The notes below the pieces were generated by a model. It was given only the letters and a program-made list of their open reading frames with translations. It was not told the DNA's origin and ran no database searches. Shown piece after piece: positions 28,088 through 42,413 of a stretch of 64,000 nucleotides of DNA (positions within the stretch are counted from its first letter, which is position 1; each line of letters begins with the position of its first letter). The stretch covers positions 1 to 64,000 of the forward strand of contig NZ_RCWB01000021.1 in assembly GCF_018448885.1 (NCBI RefSeq), given 5' to 3'. This DNA comes from Photorhabdus caribbeanensis. Lineage in GTDB: Bacteria > Pseudomonadota > Gammaproteobacteria > Enterobacterales > Enterobacteriaceae. The position numbers were made by a program, and so were the translations under genes.

Positions 28088-28920
28088 TGTTTTCGAGATC
28101 CAGTAAGCGAGTATTGCCTGGTTTCGGGTTAAGCTTAGGCAGTAGCCTGTTCTATACCTGCCTGATCTTATTGTTACCTCTGAGTGCATTAGTTGTGCAG
28201 CTTTCCAGTATGACTTGGGAACAGTATTGGCAAGTGATTGCTAATCCCCAAGTTGTGGCGGCTTACAAAGTGACATTGTTGGCAGCCGCGGTAGCCAGCT
28301 TGTTTAACGCGGTGTTTGGCATGCTGATGGCATGGGTTTTAACCCGCTATCGTTTCCCTGGCCGTAGCTTATTAGATGGTTTGATGGATCTCCCGTTTGC
28401 GTTACCTACTGCGGTAGCGGGATTGACATTGGCGACGCTATTTTCTGTTAGTGGTTGGTATGGCTCTTTGCTTGGGCACTTTGATGTAAAAGTCGTGAAT
28501 ACTTGGTTGGGTATTGCGGTGGCGATGGCGTTTACAAGTTTGCCATTTGTAGTGCGAACTATTCAGCCGGTACTTGAAGAGCTAGGGCCAGAATATGAAG
28601 AGGCAGCTCAAACATTAGGCGCTAATCGTTGGCAAGCTTTTTGGCGGGTTGTATTGCCAGAATTGTCTCCCGCTTTAATTGCGGGCACAGCACTCTCTTT
28701 TACTCGTAGCTTGGGGGAATTTGGCGCCGTGATCTTTATTGCCGGTAACATTGCATGGCAAACAGAAGTGGTATCGCTGATGATTTTCATCCGTTTACAG
28801 GAGTTTGATTACCCTGCGGCCAGCGCCATCGCATCAGTTATATTGGCAATATCCCTGATCTTACTATTTAGCATTAATACCCTGCAAAGCCGCTTTGGTA
28901 AGCGGATTGGGGGGCATTAA
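28087..28920 (+). CDS. cysT: Sulfate/thiosulfate ABC permease CysT (CysU)
   Basis: 277-residue inner-membrane permease with about six helices. The EAA loop that contacts the ATPase is visible (EEAAQTLGANRWQAFWRVVLP). Overlaps cysP by one base and cysW by one base, which implies translational coupling. Confidence 0.96.
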   Translation: MFSRSSKRVLPGFGLSLGSSLFYTCLILLLPLSALVVQLSSMTWEQYWQVIANPQVVAAYKVTLLAAAVASLFNAVFGMLMAWVLTRYRFPGRSLLDGLMDLPFALPTAVAGLTLATLFSVSGWYGSLLGHFDVKVVNTWLGIAVAMAFTSLPFVVRTIQPVLEELGPEYEEAAQTLGANRWQAFWRVVLPELSPALIAGTALSFTRSLGEFGAVIFIAGNIAWQTEVVSLMIFIRLQEFDYPAASAIASVILAISLILLFSINTLQSRFGKRIGGH

Positions 28921-29765
28921 TGGTTGAATTATCTGAATCTCATGTAGCGCAACGACTACCTATAAACTGGGGTAAATGGGTGTTGATCATAACAGGCGTA
29001 CTGTTTTCAATCTTACTGTTAGTGATCCCCATTGTCTGGATATTCATGACCGCCTTTTCTAAAGGAGTTGAGGTAGTCACTGAGAATCTTTTAGATCCTG
29101 ACATGTTGCATGCCATCTGGTTAACGATACTGATCGCATTAATTACCGTTCCGGTAAACCTAATTTTTGGCGTCATGATCGCTTGGTTAGTGACGCGCTT
29201 TCAGTTTCCGGGGCGGCAATGTTTATTGACGTTGATCGATATTCCGTTCGCTGTTTCGCCGGTTGTAGCTGGTTTGCTCTACTTATTGTTTTATGGTTCG
29301 AATGGTTGGGCAGGAAACTTGCTGGAACCCTATGATATCCAATTGATGTTTTCCTGGCCGGGGATGGTCTTGGTGACGATATTTGTGACTTGCCCGTTTG
29401 TTGTTCGAGAACTGGTGCCGATGATGCTTAGTCAGGGAAGCCAGGAGGATGAAGCTGCAATTTTATTGGGGGCTTCTGGCTGGAAAATGTTTTGGCGGGT
29501 GACGTTGCCTAATATCCGTTGGGCGTTGTTATACGGTGTGGTTTTAACCAATGCCCGGGCAATTGGTGAATTTGGTGCTGTTTCAGTGGTATCCGGCGCT
29601 ATTCGTGGTGAAACTTACACATTGCCGTTGCAGGTTGAACTACTGCATCAAGATTACAACACTGTAGGGGCATTTACTGCGGCGGCATTGTTGGCATTGA
29701 TGGCAATTATCACTTTGATTGTTAAAAGTGCTTTGCAGTGGCGGTTAAGTCGCCAGTATGGTTAA
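28920..29765 (+). CDS. cysW: Sulfate/thiosulfate ABC permease CysW
   Basis: 281-residue second permease subunit, about six transmembrane helices, with the EAA-type loop DEAAILLGASGWKMFWRVTL. The ATG overlaps the cysT stop. Forms the heterodimeric channel with CysT. Confidence 0.96.
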   Translation: MVELSESHVAQRLPINWGKWVLIITGVLFSILLLVIPIVWIFMTAFSKGVEVVTENLLDPDMLHAIWLTILIALITVPVNLIFGVMIAWLVTRFQFPGRQCLLTLIDIPFAVSPVVAGLLYLLFYGSNGWAGNLLEPYDIQLMFSWPGMVLVTIFVTCPFVVRELVPMMLSQGSQEDEAAILLGASGWKMFWRVTLPNIRWALLYGVVLTNARAIGEFGAVSVVSGAIRGETYTLPLQVELLHQDYNTVGAFTAAALLALMAIITLIVKSALQWRLSRQYG

Positions 29766-29779
29766 GGTAGGAGCAGAAT

Positions 29780-30868
29780 ATGAGTATTGAAATTAACAAT
29801 ATCAGTAAATATTTTGGTCGGACTCAGGTTCTGAGCGATGTCACTCTGAATATTTTTTCTGGAGAAATGGTTGCTCTGCTTGGTCCGTCAGGCTCCGGTA
29901 AAACAACCTTGTTGAGGATTATTGCTGGTCTGGAACAACAAACCGAGGGGAAACTGAGTTTCCACGGGCAAGATGTTAGCCGTATGCATGCTAAAGATCG
30001 GCAAGTTGGATTCGTATTTCAGCATTATGCACTATTTCGGCATATGACCGTGTTTGATAACGTTGCTTTTGGATTGACAGTACTGCCACGACGTAAGCGT
30101 CCGAATATGGCGGCTATCCGCCGTAAGGTTATGGAGTTGCTAGAGATGGTGCAATTGACGCATCTTGCTGAACGCTATCCATCGCAACTTTCTGGTGGGC
30201 AGAAACAGCGGGTAGCGTTGGCAAGAGCATTGGCTGTTGAACCGCAAATTCTATTACTTGATGAACCGTTTGGCGCACTGGATGCGCAGGTAAGAATGGA
30301 ATTACGCCGTTGGCTGCGCCAGCTCCATGAAGAGCTTAAATTTACCAGTGTCTTCGTCACTCACGATCAGGAAGAAGCTATGGAAGTAGCTGACCGGGTG
30401 GTTGTCATGAGACAAGGGAATATTGAACAGGTCGCTACGCCACAAGAGGTATGGCGTTATCCGGCCAGCCGTTTTGTGATGGAGTTCCTAGGGGAGGTCA
30501 ACCATTTTGATGGTGAGATTAAAGGCTCGCAGCTATTGATTGGCGGACAGCACTTGCCTCTTAATGTGACGCCAATCCATCAGGGGAATGTCGATGTATT
30601 CCTGCGTCCGTGGGATATCATGATGAACTCGCAACCGACACCTTCCAGTCCGTTGCCGGTACAGGTGACTGAGGTCAGTCCCAGAGGGCATTTCTGGCAG
30701 CTTTCGGTTCAGCCTCTAGGCTGGCACCATGAGTCGATAGCTGTTATTTGGTTTGATGAAACTTCAGTGCCCACAAGAGGAAGCCGTTATTTTATTGGTG
30801 GCACTGAAGCGCGTTTGTATGCGGGCGATAAGCAATTGCAAACACTGAGTTTAGCCCAAACTGCCTGA
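29780..30868 (+). CDS. cysA: Sulfate/thiosulfate ABC transporter ATPase CysA
   Basis: 362 residues. Walker [10 protein letters not shown] (about 35-43), Q-loop [11 protein letters not shown] signature [15 protein letters not shown], Walker [13 protein letters not shown] and the switch His in [15 protein letters not shown] are intact. A C-terminal TOBE-like regulatory domain (about 240 onwards) is present. Preceded by AGGAG. A probable terminator at 30900-30935 separates it from cysM. Confidence 0.97.
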   Translation: MSIEINNISKYFGRTQVLSDVTLNIFSGEMVALLGPSGSGKTTLLRIIAGLEQQTEGKLSFHGQDVSRMHAKDRQVGFVFQHYALFRHMTVFDNVAFGLTVLPRRKRPNMAAIRRKVMELLEMVQLTHLAERYPSQLSGGQKQRVALARALAVEPQILLLDEPFGALDAQVRMELRRWLRQLHEELKFTSVFVTHDQEEAMEVADRVVVMRQGNIEQVATPQEVWRYPASRFVMEFLGEVNHFDGEIKGSQLLIGGQHLPLNVTPIHQGNVDVFLRPWDIMMNSQPTPSSPLPVQVTEVSPRGHFWQLSVQPLGWHHESIAVIWFDETSVPTRGSRYFIGGTEARLYAGDKQLQTLSLAQTA

Positions 30869-30899
30869 TAATTACTTAAGATTTGGTTGGTACCATTTT

Positions 30900-30935
30900 G
30901 CTCATCTCCTTACCGCCAGGGATGGGCATTTTTTA
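30900..30935 (+). terminator. Probable terminator between cysA and cysM
   Basis: GCTCATC pairs with GATGGGC across a 14-nt loop (one G-T pair), followed by ATTTTTTATTT. Either full or partial termination. Confidence 0.6.
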
Positions 30936-31007
30936 TTTAAGATCTTGCGATATGTTCCTGAATATGTTTATTTCGCTGTTCTATTAAATAAAACTTGGGT
31001 AATAGCT

Positions 31008-31889
31008 GTGGCAAGCTTGGAACATTTTATAGGTAATACCCCGCTGATAAAATTACAACGAATCACCGATAAGCTAGGGGTAGAAATATGGGTGAAACTT
31101 GAAGGTAATAATCCGGCAGGCTCGATAAAAGACAGAACCGCGCTATCAATGATTCAGCAAGCTGAATTGCGCGGTGAAATTTCTCCCGGTGACGTGTTGA
31201 TTGAAGCCACTAGCGGAAATACGGGTATTGCGTTAGCAATGATTGCCGCAGTAAAAGGTTATCATCTTAAGTTACTGATGCCTGATAATATGAGCCTTGA
31301 GCGTCAGGCTTCTATGCGAGCTTATGGTGCAGAACTGATTTTGGTGAGTAGAGCAATGGGCATGGAAGGCGCGCGTGATTTAGCTCAGCAAATGGAGCGT
31401 AATGGTGAAGGTAAAGTTCTTGATCAATTCAATAACCCGGATAATCCTTTAGCGCATTTTACGACGACAGGGCCTGAAATTTGGCGACAGACGCAAGGTC
31501 GTATTACGCATTTTGTTTCCAGTATGGGGACGACGGGAACCATTACCGGTGTTAGCCGCTATTTAAAAAGCCAGTCTAATCGTGTACAGATTATTGGCTT
31601 ACAACCGGCGGAGAATAGCCATATTCCCGGTATTCGCCGCTGGTCGCCGGCTTATTTGCCTGGCATTTTCCGCAAGGAGTTAGTTGATCAAGTGTTGGAT
31701 ATCACTCAGCAGGAAGCTGAAAATACCATGCGTTTGTTAGCTCAGAAAGAAGGCATTTTCTGTGGGGTCAGTTCCGGCGGTGCTGTTGCCGGAGCATTAA
31801 GTGTTGCAGCACAAAATCCAGGTTCTGTCATTGTTGCCATTATCTGCGACCGTGGCGACAGATATCTTTCTACCGGAGTATTTAATTAA
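31008..31889 (+). CDS. cysM: Cysteine synthase B (O-acetylserine sulfhydrylase B)
   Basis: 293 residues from a GTG at 31008 (MASLEHFIGNTPLIKLQRI), the family N terminus; an upstream in-frame ATG at 30945 would add 21 atypical residues. PLP enzyme: Lys in NPAGSIKDRTALSM, phosphate loop [12 protein letters not shown] and the SSGGAVAGA segment. It can use thiosulfate, fitting its place after the thiosulfate uptake genes. Followed by an ERIC repeat. Confidence 0.94.
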   Translation: MASLEHFIGNTPLIKLQRITDKLGVEIWVKLEGNNPAGSIKDRTALSMIQQAELRGEISPGDVLIEATSGNTGIALAMIAAVKGYHLKLLMPDNMSLERQASMRAYGAELILVSRAMGMEGARDLAQQMERNGEGKVLDQFNNPDNPLAHFTTTGPEIWRQTQGRITHFVSSMGTTGTITGVSRYLKSQSNRVQIIGLQPAENSHIPGIRRWSPAYLPGIFRKELVDQVLDITQQEAENTMRLLAQKEGIFCGVSSGGAVAGALSVAAQNPGSVIVAIICDRGDRYLSTGVFN

Positions 31890-31903
31890 TCTGGTTATAT
31901 ATT

Positions 31904-32030
31904 TATACCCTATGGATTTCAAGATGGATCGCGACGGCAAGGGAGTGAATCCCCGGGAGCATAGGTAACTATGTTACCGGGGTGAGCGAGTGCAGCCAAC
32001 AAAGAGGCAACTTGAAAGATAACGGGTATA
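31904..32030 (+). repeat. ERIC-type intergenic repeat, copy 3
   Basis: Exactly 127 bp, from TATACCCTATGGATTTCAAG to GATAACGGGTATA, including GGGGTGAGCGAGTGCAGCC. Same orientation as the other copies. Lies between the convergent cysM and crr. Confidence 0.92.
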
Positions 32031-32118
32031 GCGTGAGTAGAGTAAAAGAAGCGGATAAGCTCTGCTCACACTAGCCAATTGCTAATATGGAAAATGGTGT
32101 AAGTCGAAAATAAGGGAT

Positions 32119-32152
32119 AAAAAAACAGCCGTGATTGTCGGCCGTTTTTTTA
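32119..32152 (-). terminator. Terminator of the ptsHI-crr operon
   Basis: On the minus strand, AAAAAACGGCCG pairs imperfectly with CGGCTGTTTTTTT around a short loop; the stem is flanked by A and T runs on both sides, so it could also work for the plus strand. Confidence 0.8.
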
Positions 32153-32186
32153 AGACGAAAATGGTATTGTGACAGTTAAAGTGTTA

Positions 32187-32696
32187 CTACTTCTTAATAC
32201 GCATAATGGGGGTTTCACCAACAGTGACGGAACCGCTCAACTTGGATAACTCTTTAATCTCATCCATGTTGGAAATAACAACAGGTGTCAGGGTAGATTT
32301 TGCTCTTTCTTCAAGGAGTTTAAGATCGAACTCCAAAACTAAATCACCTTTTTGTACACGCTGACCTTCTTCAGCAATACGCTTAAAGCCTTCGCCTTTA
32401 AGTTCAACCGTATCAATACCAAAATGGACAAATAGCTCAATACCGCTGTCCGATTCGATAGAAAATGCATGGTTGGTTTCAAATATTTTACCGATTGTTC
32501 CATCAACTGGTGCGACTATTTTATTGCCGGCGGGTTTTATAGCGATACCGTCGCCAACAATTTTTTCGGCGAAAACAACATCTGGAACATCTTCAATATT
32601 GACAATCTCACCGGATAAAGGTGCGATAATTTCAATAGTGCCGCTGTTTTTTTTATCATCTGAAACTAGAGATTTCAGTTTATCAAACAGACCCAT
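32187..32696 (-). CDS. crr: PTS glucose-specific enzyme IIA (EIIA-Glc)
   Basis: 169 residues. It accepts phosphate from HPr on His91 ([15 protein letters not shown]) with His76 (TNHAFSIES) completing the active site, then passes it to EIICB-Glc. It also governs inducer exclusion and adenylate cyclase. Normal length. Last gene of ptsH-ptsI-crr, 48 bp after ptsI. Confidence 0.97.
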   Translation of the reverse strand: MGLFDKLKSLVSDDKKNSGTIEIIAPLSGEIVNIEDVPDVVFAEKIVGDGIAIKPAGNKIVAPVDGTIGKIFETNHAFSIESDSGIELFVHFGIDTVELKGEGFKRIAEEGQRVQKGDLVLEFDLKLLEERAKSTLTPVVISNMDEIKELSKLSGSVTVGETPIMRIKK

Positions 32697-32744
32697 GAAT
32701 CTTCTCCTAATTGTTTATACTGGACCGCGTTTTAACCGATATTG

Positions 32745-34472
32745 TTAGCAAAGTGTTTTTTCTTTGATGAAGGTATCAACCAACTCTATCAACCCCTGAG
32801 CGGTAGACTGAGACAGGGCTTGCTCAGCTAGCGCTTTTGCATCTTCGTAACGCGTATTACGAATGATTTTCTTGATGCGAGGAATAGAAATCGCACTCAT
32901 ACTAAACTCATCCAGCCCCATGCCTAATAGCAATAATGTAGCACGTTCATCACCTGCAAGCTCGCCGCACATCCCCGTCCATTTACCTTCAGCGTGTGAA
33001 GCATCGATGGTTTGCTTAATCAGGCTCAATACTGCTGGTAGCATCGGGTTATAAAGATGAGAAATCAACTCGTTACCGCGGTCTACAGCAAGAGTATACT
33101 GAGTTAGATCGTTTGTCCCAATACTGAAAAAGTCAACTTCTTTTGCCAGGTGATGAGCAATAACTGCGGAAGCGGGTGTTTCCACCATCACTCCCACTTC
33201 GATCGCTTCATCGAATTTTTTGCCTTCTTCGCGAAGCTGGCCTTTCAGCAATTCAAGTTCTGCTTTCAGTTCCTGTACTTCTTCTACAGAAATAATCATT
33301 GGAAACATAATACGTAGTTTACCGAAAGCAGATGCACGTAAGATAGCACGTAACTGAGAATGTAAGATCTCTTTTCGATCAAGGCAAATACGAATTGCAC
33401 GCCAACCAAGGAATGGATTCTCTTCTTTGGGTAGATTCATGTAGGGTAGATTTTTATCACCACCGATATCCATCGTACGTATAATAACCGCCTGGCTGCC
33501 CATTGCTTCGGCTACAGCTTTATAAGCTTGAAATTGTTCTTCTTCTGTTGGCAGTGCGTCACGATCCATAAACAGAAATTCTGTACGGTATAAACCGACG
33601 CCTTCGGCGCCATTGCGCTCTGCACCGATCACATCACGGACGGTTCCGATATTGGCACAGACTTCAACCTGATGGCCATCAAGAGTGATTGCCGGGAGAT
33701 CTTTCAACTTTGCAAGTTCAGTTTTTTCTGCCAGATATTCGTTTTTAGTCTTTTTTAGCTGTTCAATTTCTGCATCAGATGGATTGATATAAATGTGGTT
33801 ATTTACCGCGTCCAGGATTAAATAATCACCATTCTGGATTGTGGTTGTCGCCTGGGTGGTGCCCACGATCGCTGGCAGTTCAAGAGAGCGGGCCATGATT
33901 GATGTGTGGGAAGTTCGGCCGCCTAAATCGGTAATAAAACCGAGTACTTTTTCCAGATTGAGTTGTGCGGTTTCAGATGGCGTCAGGTCGTTGGCAACCA
34001 GAATGACTTCCTCTGAAATTGAGCCAAGATCAACAATGGGCATACCCAGAATATTTTTCAGCAAGCGTTTACCGATATCACGCACGTCTGTGGCGCGTTC
34101 TTTCAGGTATTCATCATCCAATTCTTCAAGTGCTTGGGCCTGAGTTTCAATGACAGAATAGACCGCAGCATCCGCAGTTTTGAAATCGTTTTTGATTAAC
34201 GAAATAATTTCTTGTTCAAGTTCTTCATCTTCCAATAGCATGATATGCCCTTCGAAGATTTCAGCTTTTTCTTCTCCGAGGTTTTTGGCTGCTGTATTCT
34301 TGATGATTTCTAGCTGAGATGAGGCTTTTTCACGGCCTTGCTTGAAATGGGAAATTTCTTGTTCGACTTGTTCTTGGCTGATTTTTTTCTGATTGACAAT
34401 AATTGGGTCTTCTTTCAGTAATAGTGCTTTACCGAAAGCGATGCCTGGTGATACTAATATGCCTGAAATCAT
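32745..34472 (-). CDS. ptsI: PTS enzyme I (phosphoenolpyruvate-protein phosphotransferase)
   Basis: 575 residues. The phosphorylated His lies in [21 protein letters not shown] (near residue 189); the C-terminal PEP-binding barrel contains [20 protein letters not shown] and the Cys in GMCGELAGD. Transfers phosphate from PEP to HPr. Separated from ptsH by 184 bp, longer than in E. coli, with an imperfect hairpin in the gap. Confidence 0.97.
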   Translation of the reverse strand: MISGILVSPGIAFGKALLLKEDPIIVNQKKISQEQVEQEISHFKQGREKASSQLEIIKNTAAKNLGEEKAEIFEGHIMLLEDEELEQEIISLIKNDFKTADAAVYSVIETQAQALEELDDEYLKERATDVRDIGKRLLKNILGMPIVDLGSISEEVILVANDLTPSETAQLNLEKVLGFITDLGGRTSHTSIMARSLELPAIVGTTQATTTIQNGDYLILDAVNNHIYINPSDAEIEQLKKTKNEYLAEKTELAKLKDLPAITLDGHQVEVCANIGTVRDVIGAERNGAEGVGLYRTEFLFMDRDALPTEEEQFQAYKAVAEAMGSQAVIIRTMDIGGDKNLPYMNLPKEENPFLGWRAIRICLDRKEILHSQLRAILRASAFGKLRIMFPMIISVEEVQELKAELELLKGQLREEGKKFDEAIEVGVMVETPASAVIAHHLAKEVDFFSIGTNDLTQYTLAVDRGNELISHLYNPMLPAVLSLIKQTIDASHAEGKWTGMCGELAGDERATLLLLGMGLDEFSMSAISIPRIKKIIRNTRYEDAKALAEQALSQSTAQGLIELVDTFIKEKTLC

Positions 34473-34556
34473 GATGTTACCTAACTACTAATAATTATTC
34501 TTTAAAGAGCAAGCCCGCAGATGGTTTGCTGTTTTAGGACATGCATTTAAACTGAT

Positions 34557-34584
34557 ATCCCCAGATAAAAATTTATCCGGGGAT
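34557..34584 (-). other. Stem-loop in the ptsH-ptsI gap
   Basis: ATCCCC and GGGGAT plus inner GATAAA/TTTATC form a 12-bp stem with one mismatch and a 2-nt loop. No T-tract follows on the minus strand, so RNA processing or partial attenuation between ptsH and ptsI is more likely than full termination. Confidence 0.6.
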
Positions 34585-34656
34585 GAGGAACGGCTAAGTG
34601 AATACCTGTCTATTCACAATCTCTGAATCTTGACTGGCTTTGCGGTCAACGGAAAA

Positions 34657-34914
34657 TTATTCCAGTTCTGCCATCAACTTAACCAAATGCTCGATTGCTT
34701 TTTGCTCATCTTCGCCTTCAGCAGCAATGGTCACTACAGTGCCTTGAGTGAGTCCCAAAGTTTGTAGCTTAAACAGGCTTTTAGCACTGGCAGTTTTACC
34801 ACCGGAAGTTAGAGTAATGTCGGAGGAGAAACTTTTGGCTTCTTTAACAAACTGTGCTGCGGGACGGGTGTGTAGGCCATTTGGCGCAGTAATAGTGACT
34901 TCTTGCTGGAACAT
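34657..34914 (-). CDS. ptsH: Phosphocarrier protein HPr
   Basis: 85 residues, normal length. Active His15 in [15 protein letters not shown]; Ser46 region [13 protein letters not shown] intact. Carries phosphate from enzyme I to the EIIA proteins. First gene of the operon. Confidence 0.98.
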   Translation of the reverse strand: MFQQEVTITAPNGLHTRPAAQFVKEAKSFSSDITLTSGGKTASAKSLFKLQTLGLTQGTVVTIAAEGEDEQKAIEHLVKLMAELE

Positions 34915-35411
34915 AACGTTTCCTCAATAACTTAGATTTTTGCTATGTAAGTTAAGAACTTGTAATGGACAAATTTTAACTTGAGTGTTTATTCACTGCC
35001 TATCTCATTTAAGACGGTTTTATTTACTTAAAGAGCGAACTGAGTAATTAATGTTCTGGTAAAAGCGATAAATAGCTCCTGAACGCTCTTTAGTACGACC
35101 CGTAAGTTCCGGGTCATGCGTGCTGTCTGTATTCACTTTTACTGGTAAGAATAAACAGCACTAACGACGTCTACTGAGACAGACTCTCAGGTCGATAATG
35201 TAATAAAAATTTTTATTCATTATCAAAAAAATTGTTCTTTTCGATGCTTCTGGTTGATAGTTTGAAGTAAAGATAGATCGTGGAACTACTTAACTGAAAC
35301 TACTACTCCTGCTAATTAATTTCGAGCATCGAAATAATTATTATTGGTTAAATACTAGACCCATTGTAAGAAATCATCTGGCAAAGTGTAAAAGTTTGAT
35401 CTACCACACAG
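34915..35411. promoter_or_regulatory. Long ptsH upstream region
   Basis: About 500 bp without a gene between cysK and ptsH, both on the minus strand. In E. coli ptsH has several promoters here controlled by CRP-cAMP and Mlc. I can see an inverted repeat GACCCGTAAGTTCCGGGTC at 35097-35115 and AT-rich stretches, but no operator that I can assign with confidence. Confidence 0.5.
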
Positions 35412-35440
35412 AAAAAGCACCATTTAGGTGCTTTTTTATC
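35412..35440 (-). terminator. Terminator of cysK
   Basis: AAAAAGCACC and GGTGCTTTTTT surround a 5-nt loop, 32 bp past the cysK stop on the minus strand; A/T runs on both sides. Confidence 0.85.
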
Positions 35441-35471
35441 AATAAATCTAAGTAACTTTACTTAAAAACTT

Positions 35472-36425
35472 TTATTCATCAGACAAGTCAGTAAACAGTA
35501 CACTGCTTAGATAGCGTTCACCTGATGAAGCCAGAATGACGACGATATTTTTGTCTTTATATTCTGGTTCCTGAGAAAGTTTCACCGCTGCTGCAACGGC
35601 GGCACCGGAGGAGATACCGGCCAGAATGCCCTCTTTTACCATGATTTCACGCGCGGTTTTAATCGCTTCTTCGTTGCTGATCTTGAAAACGCGATCAACC
35701 AGTGTCAAATCAAGGTTATCAGGAATAAAACCTGCACCAATACCTTGAATCTTATGGGGACCCGGTTTCACTTCTTCACCGGCCAGAGTTTGGCTGATGA
35801 CGGGCGATTCTTCTGGTTCTACGGCAACCGCGGTGATATTTTTACCTTTGGTGTTTTTCAGGTAACGGGTGACGCCTGTTAATGTCCCGCCAGTCCCTAC
35901 ACCGGCAACAAATGCATCCACTTCACCGTCTGTGTCTTCCCAGATTTCTGGGCCTGTGGTTTTTTCATGGATTTCCGGGTTTGCCGGATTGCTGAACTGT
36001 TGCAGGATAATATAACGATCGGGATCGCTGGCTTTAATTTCATTGGCTTTCTCAATGGCGCCTTTCATGCCTTTAGCGCCTTCCGTCAACACCAGTTGCG
36101 CTCCCAATGCTTTCAATAGCTTGCGGCGCTCAATACTCATGGTTTCTGGCATAGTCAGCGTTAATTTATAGCCCCGAGCGGCGGCAACATAAGCAAGAGC
36201 TATCCCGGTATTACCGCTAGTAGGTTCTACCAACTCTTTCCCTGGTTGTAGGATTCCGCGTTTTTCAGCATCCCAAATCATATTGGAACCAATGCGACAT
36301 TTTACACTAAAACTTGGGTTACGGGATTCTACTTTTGCCAGAATACGCCCATTGCCAAAGTGTTTTAGGCGAATTAACGGGGTACGACCAATAGTCAAAG
36401 AATTATCTTCGTAAATTTTACTCAT
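35472..36425 (-). CDS. cysK: Cysteine synthase A (O-acetylserine sulfhydrylase A)
   Basis: 317 residues. PLP-binding Lys in [14 protein letters not shown] (about residue 42), phosphate loop [13 protein letters not shown] and the GIGAGFIP segment are present. It makes cysteine from O-acetylserine and sulfide, and binds CysE. Starts 115 bp after cysZ on the same strand. Its paralogue cysM lies 4 kb away in this window. Confidence 0.97.
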   Translation of the reverse strand: MSKIYEDNSLTIGRTPLIRLKHFGNGRILAKVESRNPSFSVKCRIGSNMIWDAEKRGILQPGKELVEPTSGNTGIALAYVAAARGYKLTLTMPETMSIERRKLLKALGAQLVLTEGAKGMKGAIEKANEIKASDPDRYIILQQFSNPANPEIHEKTTGPEIWEDTDGEVDAFVAGVGTGGTLTGVTRYLKNTKGKNITAVAVEPEESPVISQTLAGEEVKPGPHKIQGIGAGFIPDNLDLTLVDRVFKISNEEAIKTAREIMVKEGILAGISSGAAVAAAVKLSQEPEYKDKNIVVILASSGERYLSSVLFTDLSDE

Positions 36426-36539
36426 ACTCGTCTTTCAACTCCCTTTAGTGATATCCGGTCAACAATACGCCAACAACCGGTTAATGGAAATATAACTTAA
36501 ATATATTTTTATGGTCTAAAAGAATAACTTAAATGAATA

Positions 36540-37310
36540 TCATGGCATAATACGAAGGGCATGTTGTTCTCGATAGCGATCCACCCACATTGCTGTTGCC
36601 GCGCATACGGCAATAGGCATAATCACCAAATTGATAATGGGTATCATGGTTAAAATACTCACTGTTGCGCCAAATTGCAGATTAATTATTTTGTTTTGGC
36701 GAAGAGCGCTACGCATTGTTGGAAAACTGACTTTGTGGTTATCAAAGGGGTAATCACAATACTGAATCGATAGCATCCAGGCACTAAAAATAAACCAAAG
36801 CACAGGTGCGGCAGTCTGCCCGATCACAGGAATAAAATAGAGCAGCAATAACACCAGAGCGCGTGGAATGTAGTAGCACAGCTTAGTTAATTCCCGTTTC
36901 AGGATACGTGGAACATCTTTGAAGAGAGCTAAAACGCCGGTATCTGGAGCGGGGATTCCTGTTAAATCCGCTTCCAGTTTCTCTGCCAGCAAACCATTGA
37001 ATGGCGCTGCGATAAAATTCGCTATTGTGCTGAAAAAGTAAGTAAAAATCAGCAAAACAGAGAGCACGGCGAGCGGCCATAAAATATAACTGAGCCATTG
37101 CATCCAATCCGGTACTTTGCTCACTATCCAAGGGATCCAGTTCCCCAGTTTCTGATAGAGCCACCAAAATGAACCGCCGAGAAACAAAATGTTTGCCAAC
37201 AAAGGCAATAAGACAAATCTTTTAATGCCTGGGCGAGTAATTAATTTGCAACCTTGCATCAAATACTGAAAGCCGCTCAAATTTTTTGGCGATTTTGTTA
37301 AATTCAGCAT
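36540..37310 (-). CDS. cysZ: Sulfate transporter CysZ
   Basis: 256 residues, membrane protein of the EI24/CysZ family with several hydrophobic segments. Signature stretches: [20 protein letters not shown] near the N terminus and the conserved [10 protein letters not shown]. Feeds sulfate into assimilation. Divergent from zipA, upstream of cysK as in E. coli. Confidence 0.95.
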   Translation of the reverse strand: MLNLTKSPKNLSGFQYLMQGCKLITRPGIKRFVLLPLLANILFLGGSFWWLYQKLGNWIPWIVSKVPDWMQWLSYILWPLAVLSVLLIFTYFFSTIANFIAAPFNGLLAEKLEADLTGIPAPDTGVLALFKDVPRILKRELTKLCYYIPRALVLLLLYFIPVIGQTAAPVLWFIFSAWMLSIQYCDYPFDNHKVSFPTMRSALRQNKIINLQFGATVSILTMIPIINLVIMPIAVCAATAMWVDRYREQHALRIMP

Positions 37311-37530
37311 ACTTCCTATTCTCTCTTGTGTGATTGAAACGCTATCATATAGGCAGGATTTTCGACTGACTAGTATTGTTCTGTATAAAAAGAACGCAAA
37401 AGGGGCTTATTAGGCATCTTTCTGATAAGAAAAGTGTGTATAAGCTTGCACTTGTGTTATTTGACAAATACAGTTAATACAGAAAATATTCCGCCGTGGT
37501 GGCATACTTAATTAAACAACAGAGATAGCA

Positions 37531-40522
<2,992 letters not shown>

Positions 40523-40537
40523 CTTTTTTGTTTACAT

Positions 40538-40570
40538 ACTGATTATTGAGAGTTTTTCTCAATAATCAGT
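40538..40570. other. Perfect inverted repeat downstream of ligA
   Basis: ACTGATTATTGAGA and TCTCAATAATCAGT are perfect 14-bp arms around a 5-nt loop. There is no T-tract, so this may be a transcript-end stem-loop or a protein-binding dyad. Confidence 0.75.
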
Positions 40571-40672
40571 TAAACGCGATAAGGTGTTATCTTATACGAT
40601 TCAGCCAAAAATGTGATCAGACGCATTAAGTAAAGATTTACAGCAAGAATTATTTCAGTCTAATGTGATATC

Positions 40673-40799
40673 TATACCTTATGGATTTCAAGGTGCATCG
40701 CGATGGCAAGGGAGTAAATCCCTAGGAGCATAGATAACTATGTGACCGGTGTGAGCGAGTGCAGCCAACAAAGAGGCAGCTTGAAAGATGGCGGGTATA
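40673..40799 (+). repeat. ERIC-type intergenic repeat, copy 4
   Basis: 127 bp, more diverged than copy 3 (TATACCTTATGG at the left, GATGGCGGGTATA at the right). Same orientation. Between ligA and nupC. Confidence 0.9.
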
Positions 40800-40872
40800 T
40801 ACTTATTTGATCGCCTTTTATTACATAGAATGAGTTATAAAAACTCGCTTTCTATCGTGTTTGGAGTGTGAT

Positions 40873-42057
40873 ATGTCTCAAATCCTGCATTTCTTTTTAG
40901 CTTTGATTGTCATTGGCGGCCTTGCTATTTTGGCGAGTAGTGACCGTAAAAGTATTCGCCCTCGTTATGTTATTCAATTGCTTGTTATTGAACTTATCTT
41001 GGCTTGGTTTTTCCTGAATTCAGGTATTGGTCAGGAATTTGTCATGAGATTTGCTGGTTTATTTGAGCATTTACTGAAATATGCGGGTGAAGGGACTGAG
41101 TTCATTTTTGGCGGCATGATGGATGCAAAACTGGCATTCTTCTTTCTGAATGTATTGTGTCCGATTATCTTTATTTCTGCGTTGATTGGTATTTTGCAGC
41201 ATATCAAATTATTGCCAATCATCATCCGGGTTATTGGTACTCTGCTATCTAAAGTCAACGGCATGGGTAAACTGGAATCATTTAACGCGGTCAGTTCTCT
41301 GATACTTGGGCAGTCTGAAAACTTTATTGCTTATAAAGATATATTGGGAAAAATGTCTGAGCGTCGCATGTACACGATGGCTGCGACTGCAATGTCAACG
41401 GTTTCTATGTCGATCGTTGGGGCTTACATGCAAATTTTAGCGCCTAAATATGTTGTAGCGGCATTGGTGCTTAATATGTTCAGTACCTTTATCATCCTAT
41501 CGCTGATTAATCCGTATGCTGTTGACAGTGAAGAAGATATTCAGATGAGCAATCTCCACGAAGGCCAAAGTTTTTTCGAAATGTTAGGTGAATATATTTT
41601 GGCGGGTTTCAAGGTGGCTCTCATTGTGGCTGCGATGTTGATTGGTTTCATTGCCCTGATTGCTGCTATTAATGCGCTGTTCAGCATGGTGTTTGAGAAG
41701 GACTTTCAGGAAATGCTCGGCTACGTATTTTATCCATTTGCTTGGGTGATTGGGATTCCGACAGATGAAGCATTACGGGTTGGTAGCGTCATGGCAACCA
41801 AATTGGTTGCTAACGAATTTGTGGCAATGCACAGCTTACAATCCATTGCGACAGAACTTTCTCCTCGTTCACAAGGTATTTTGTCGGTATTCCTGGTTTC
41901 TTTTGCTAACTTCTCTTCTATTGGGATTGTGGCCGGTGCGATTAAAGGTTTGAATGAGAAGCAGGGTAATATTGTTTCCCGATTTGGTTTGAAACTACTA
42001 TTTGGTTCAACGCTTGTCAGTTTCTTGTCTGCGGCTATTGCCGGTTTAGTATTGTAA
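40873..42057 (+). CDS. nupC: Nucleoside:H+ symporter NupC
   Basis: 394 residues, inner-membrane concentrative nucleoside transporter. Very conserved core stretches [20 protein letters not shown] and [20 protein letters not shown] identify the NupC branch; the nucleoside/proton-binding region [10 protein letters not shown] is present. ATG at 40873 ([11 protein letters not shown]). Imports pyrimidine and adenine nucleosides. CRP/CytR control is known in E. coli but no site was resolved here. Confidence 0.95.
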   Translation: MSQILHFFLALIVIGGLAILASSDRKSIRPRYVIQLLVIELILAWFFLNSGIGQEFVMRFAGLFEHLLKYAGEGTEFIFGGMMDAKLAFFFLNVLCPIIFISALIGILQHIKLLPIIIRVIGTLLSKVNGMGKLESFNAVSSLILGQSENFIAYKDILGKMSERRMYTMAATAMSTVSMSIVGAYMQILAPKYVVAALVLNMFSTFIILSLINPYAVDSEEDIQMSNLHEGQSFFEMLGEYILAGFKVALIVAAMLIGFIALIAAINALFSMVFEKDFQEMLGYVFYPFAWVIGIPTDEALRVGSVMATKLVANEFVAMHSLQSIATELSPRSQGILSVFLVSFANFSSIGIVAGAIKGLNEKQGNIVSRFGLKLLFGSTLVSFLSAAIAGLVL

Positions 42058-42140
42058 AAGATTATATTTTATCGTGGAATATTGCATCATGGATGGTGCA
42101 GATTCCCTTTCACCTATTTCTCTTTATAGATATGTAAATT

Positions 42141-42356
42141 ATGGAAAAAGAAAACCTGATAGAAATTGCTAATACTGCAATGCCGTTCGGTAAATACAAA
42201 GGGCGTATGCTCATTGACTTACCGGAAGAGTATTTATTGTGGTTCGCTCGTAAGGGGGAATTTCCGCGAGGTAAATTAGGTGAGCTGATGGAGATGACTT
42301 TAGCAATAAAACTAGAGGGATTAGATTCATTGGTGAAGCCATTGAAAAAAGGCTAG
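42141..42356 (+). CDS. ypeB: YpeB-like DUF3820 protein
   Basis: 71 residues, complete. Contains MPFGKYKGRMLIDLPEEYLL and WFARKGEFPRGKLGELM, the DUF3820 signature. Unknown function; in E. coli ypeB sits next to ligA-zipA. No signal or membrane segment. Confidence 0.9.
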   Translation: MEKENLIEIANTAMPFGKYKGRMLIDLPEEYLLWFARKGEFPRGKLGELMEMTLAIKLEGLDSLVKPLKKG

Positions 42357-42413
42357 CTAAGGTTAGCGTTTGTTTTTTAATCGATGATGGTGGGTTAGAT
42401 ATGGTAACAACCA

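Noticed and set aside
31904-32030. 127-bp repeats as transposase-driven MITEs with a target duplication
   Set aside because: Length, ends and core match ERIC repeats; no clear target duplication or matching transposase ends are visible.
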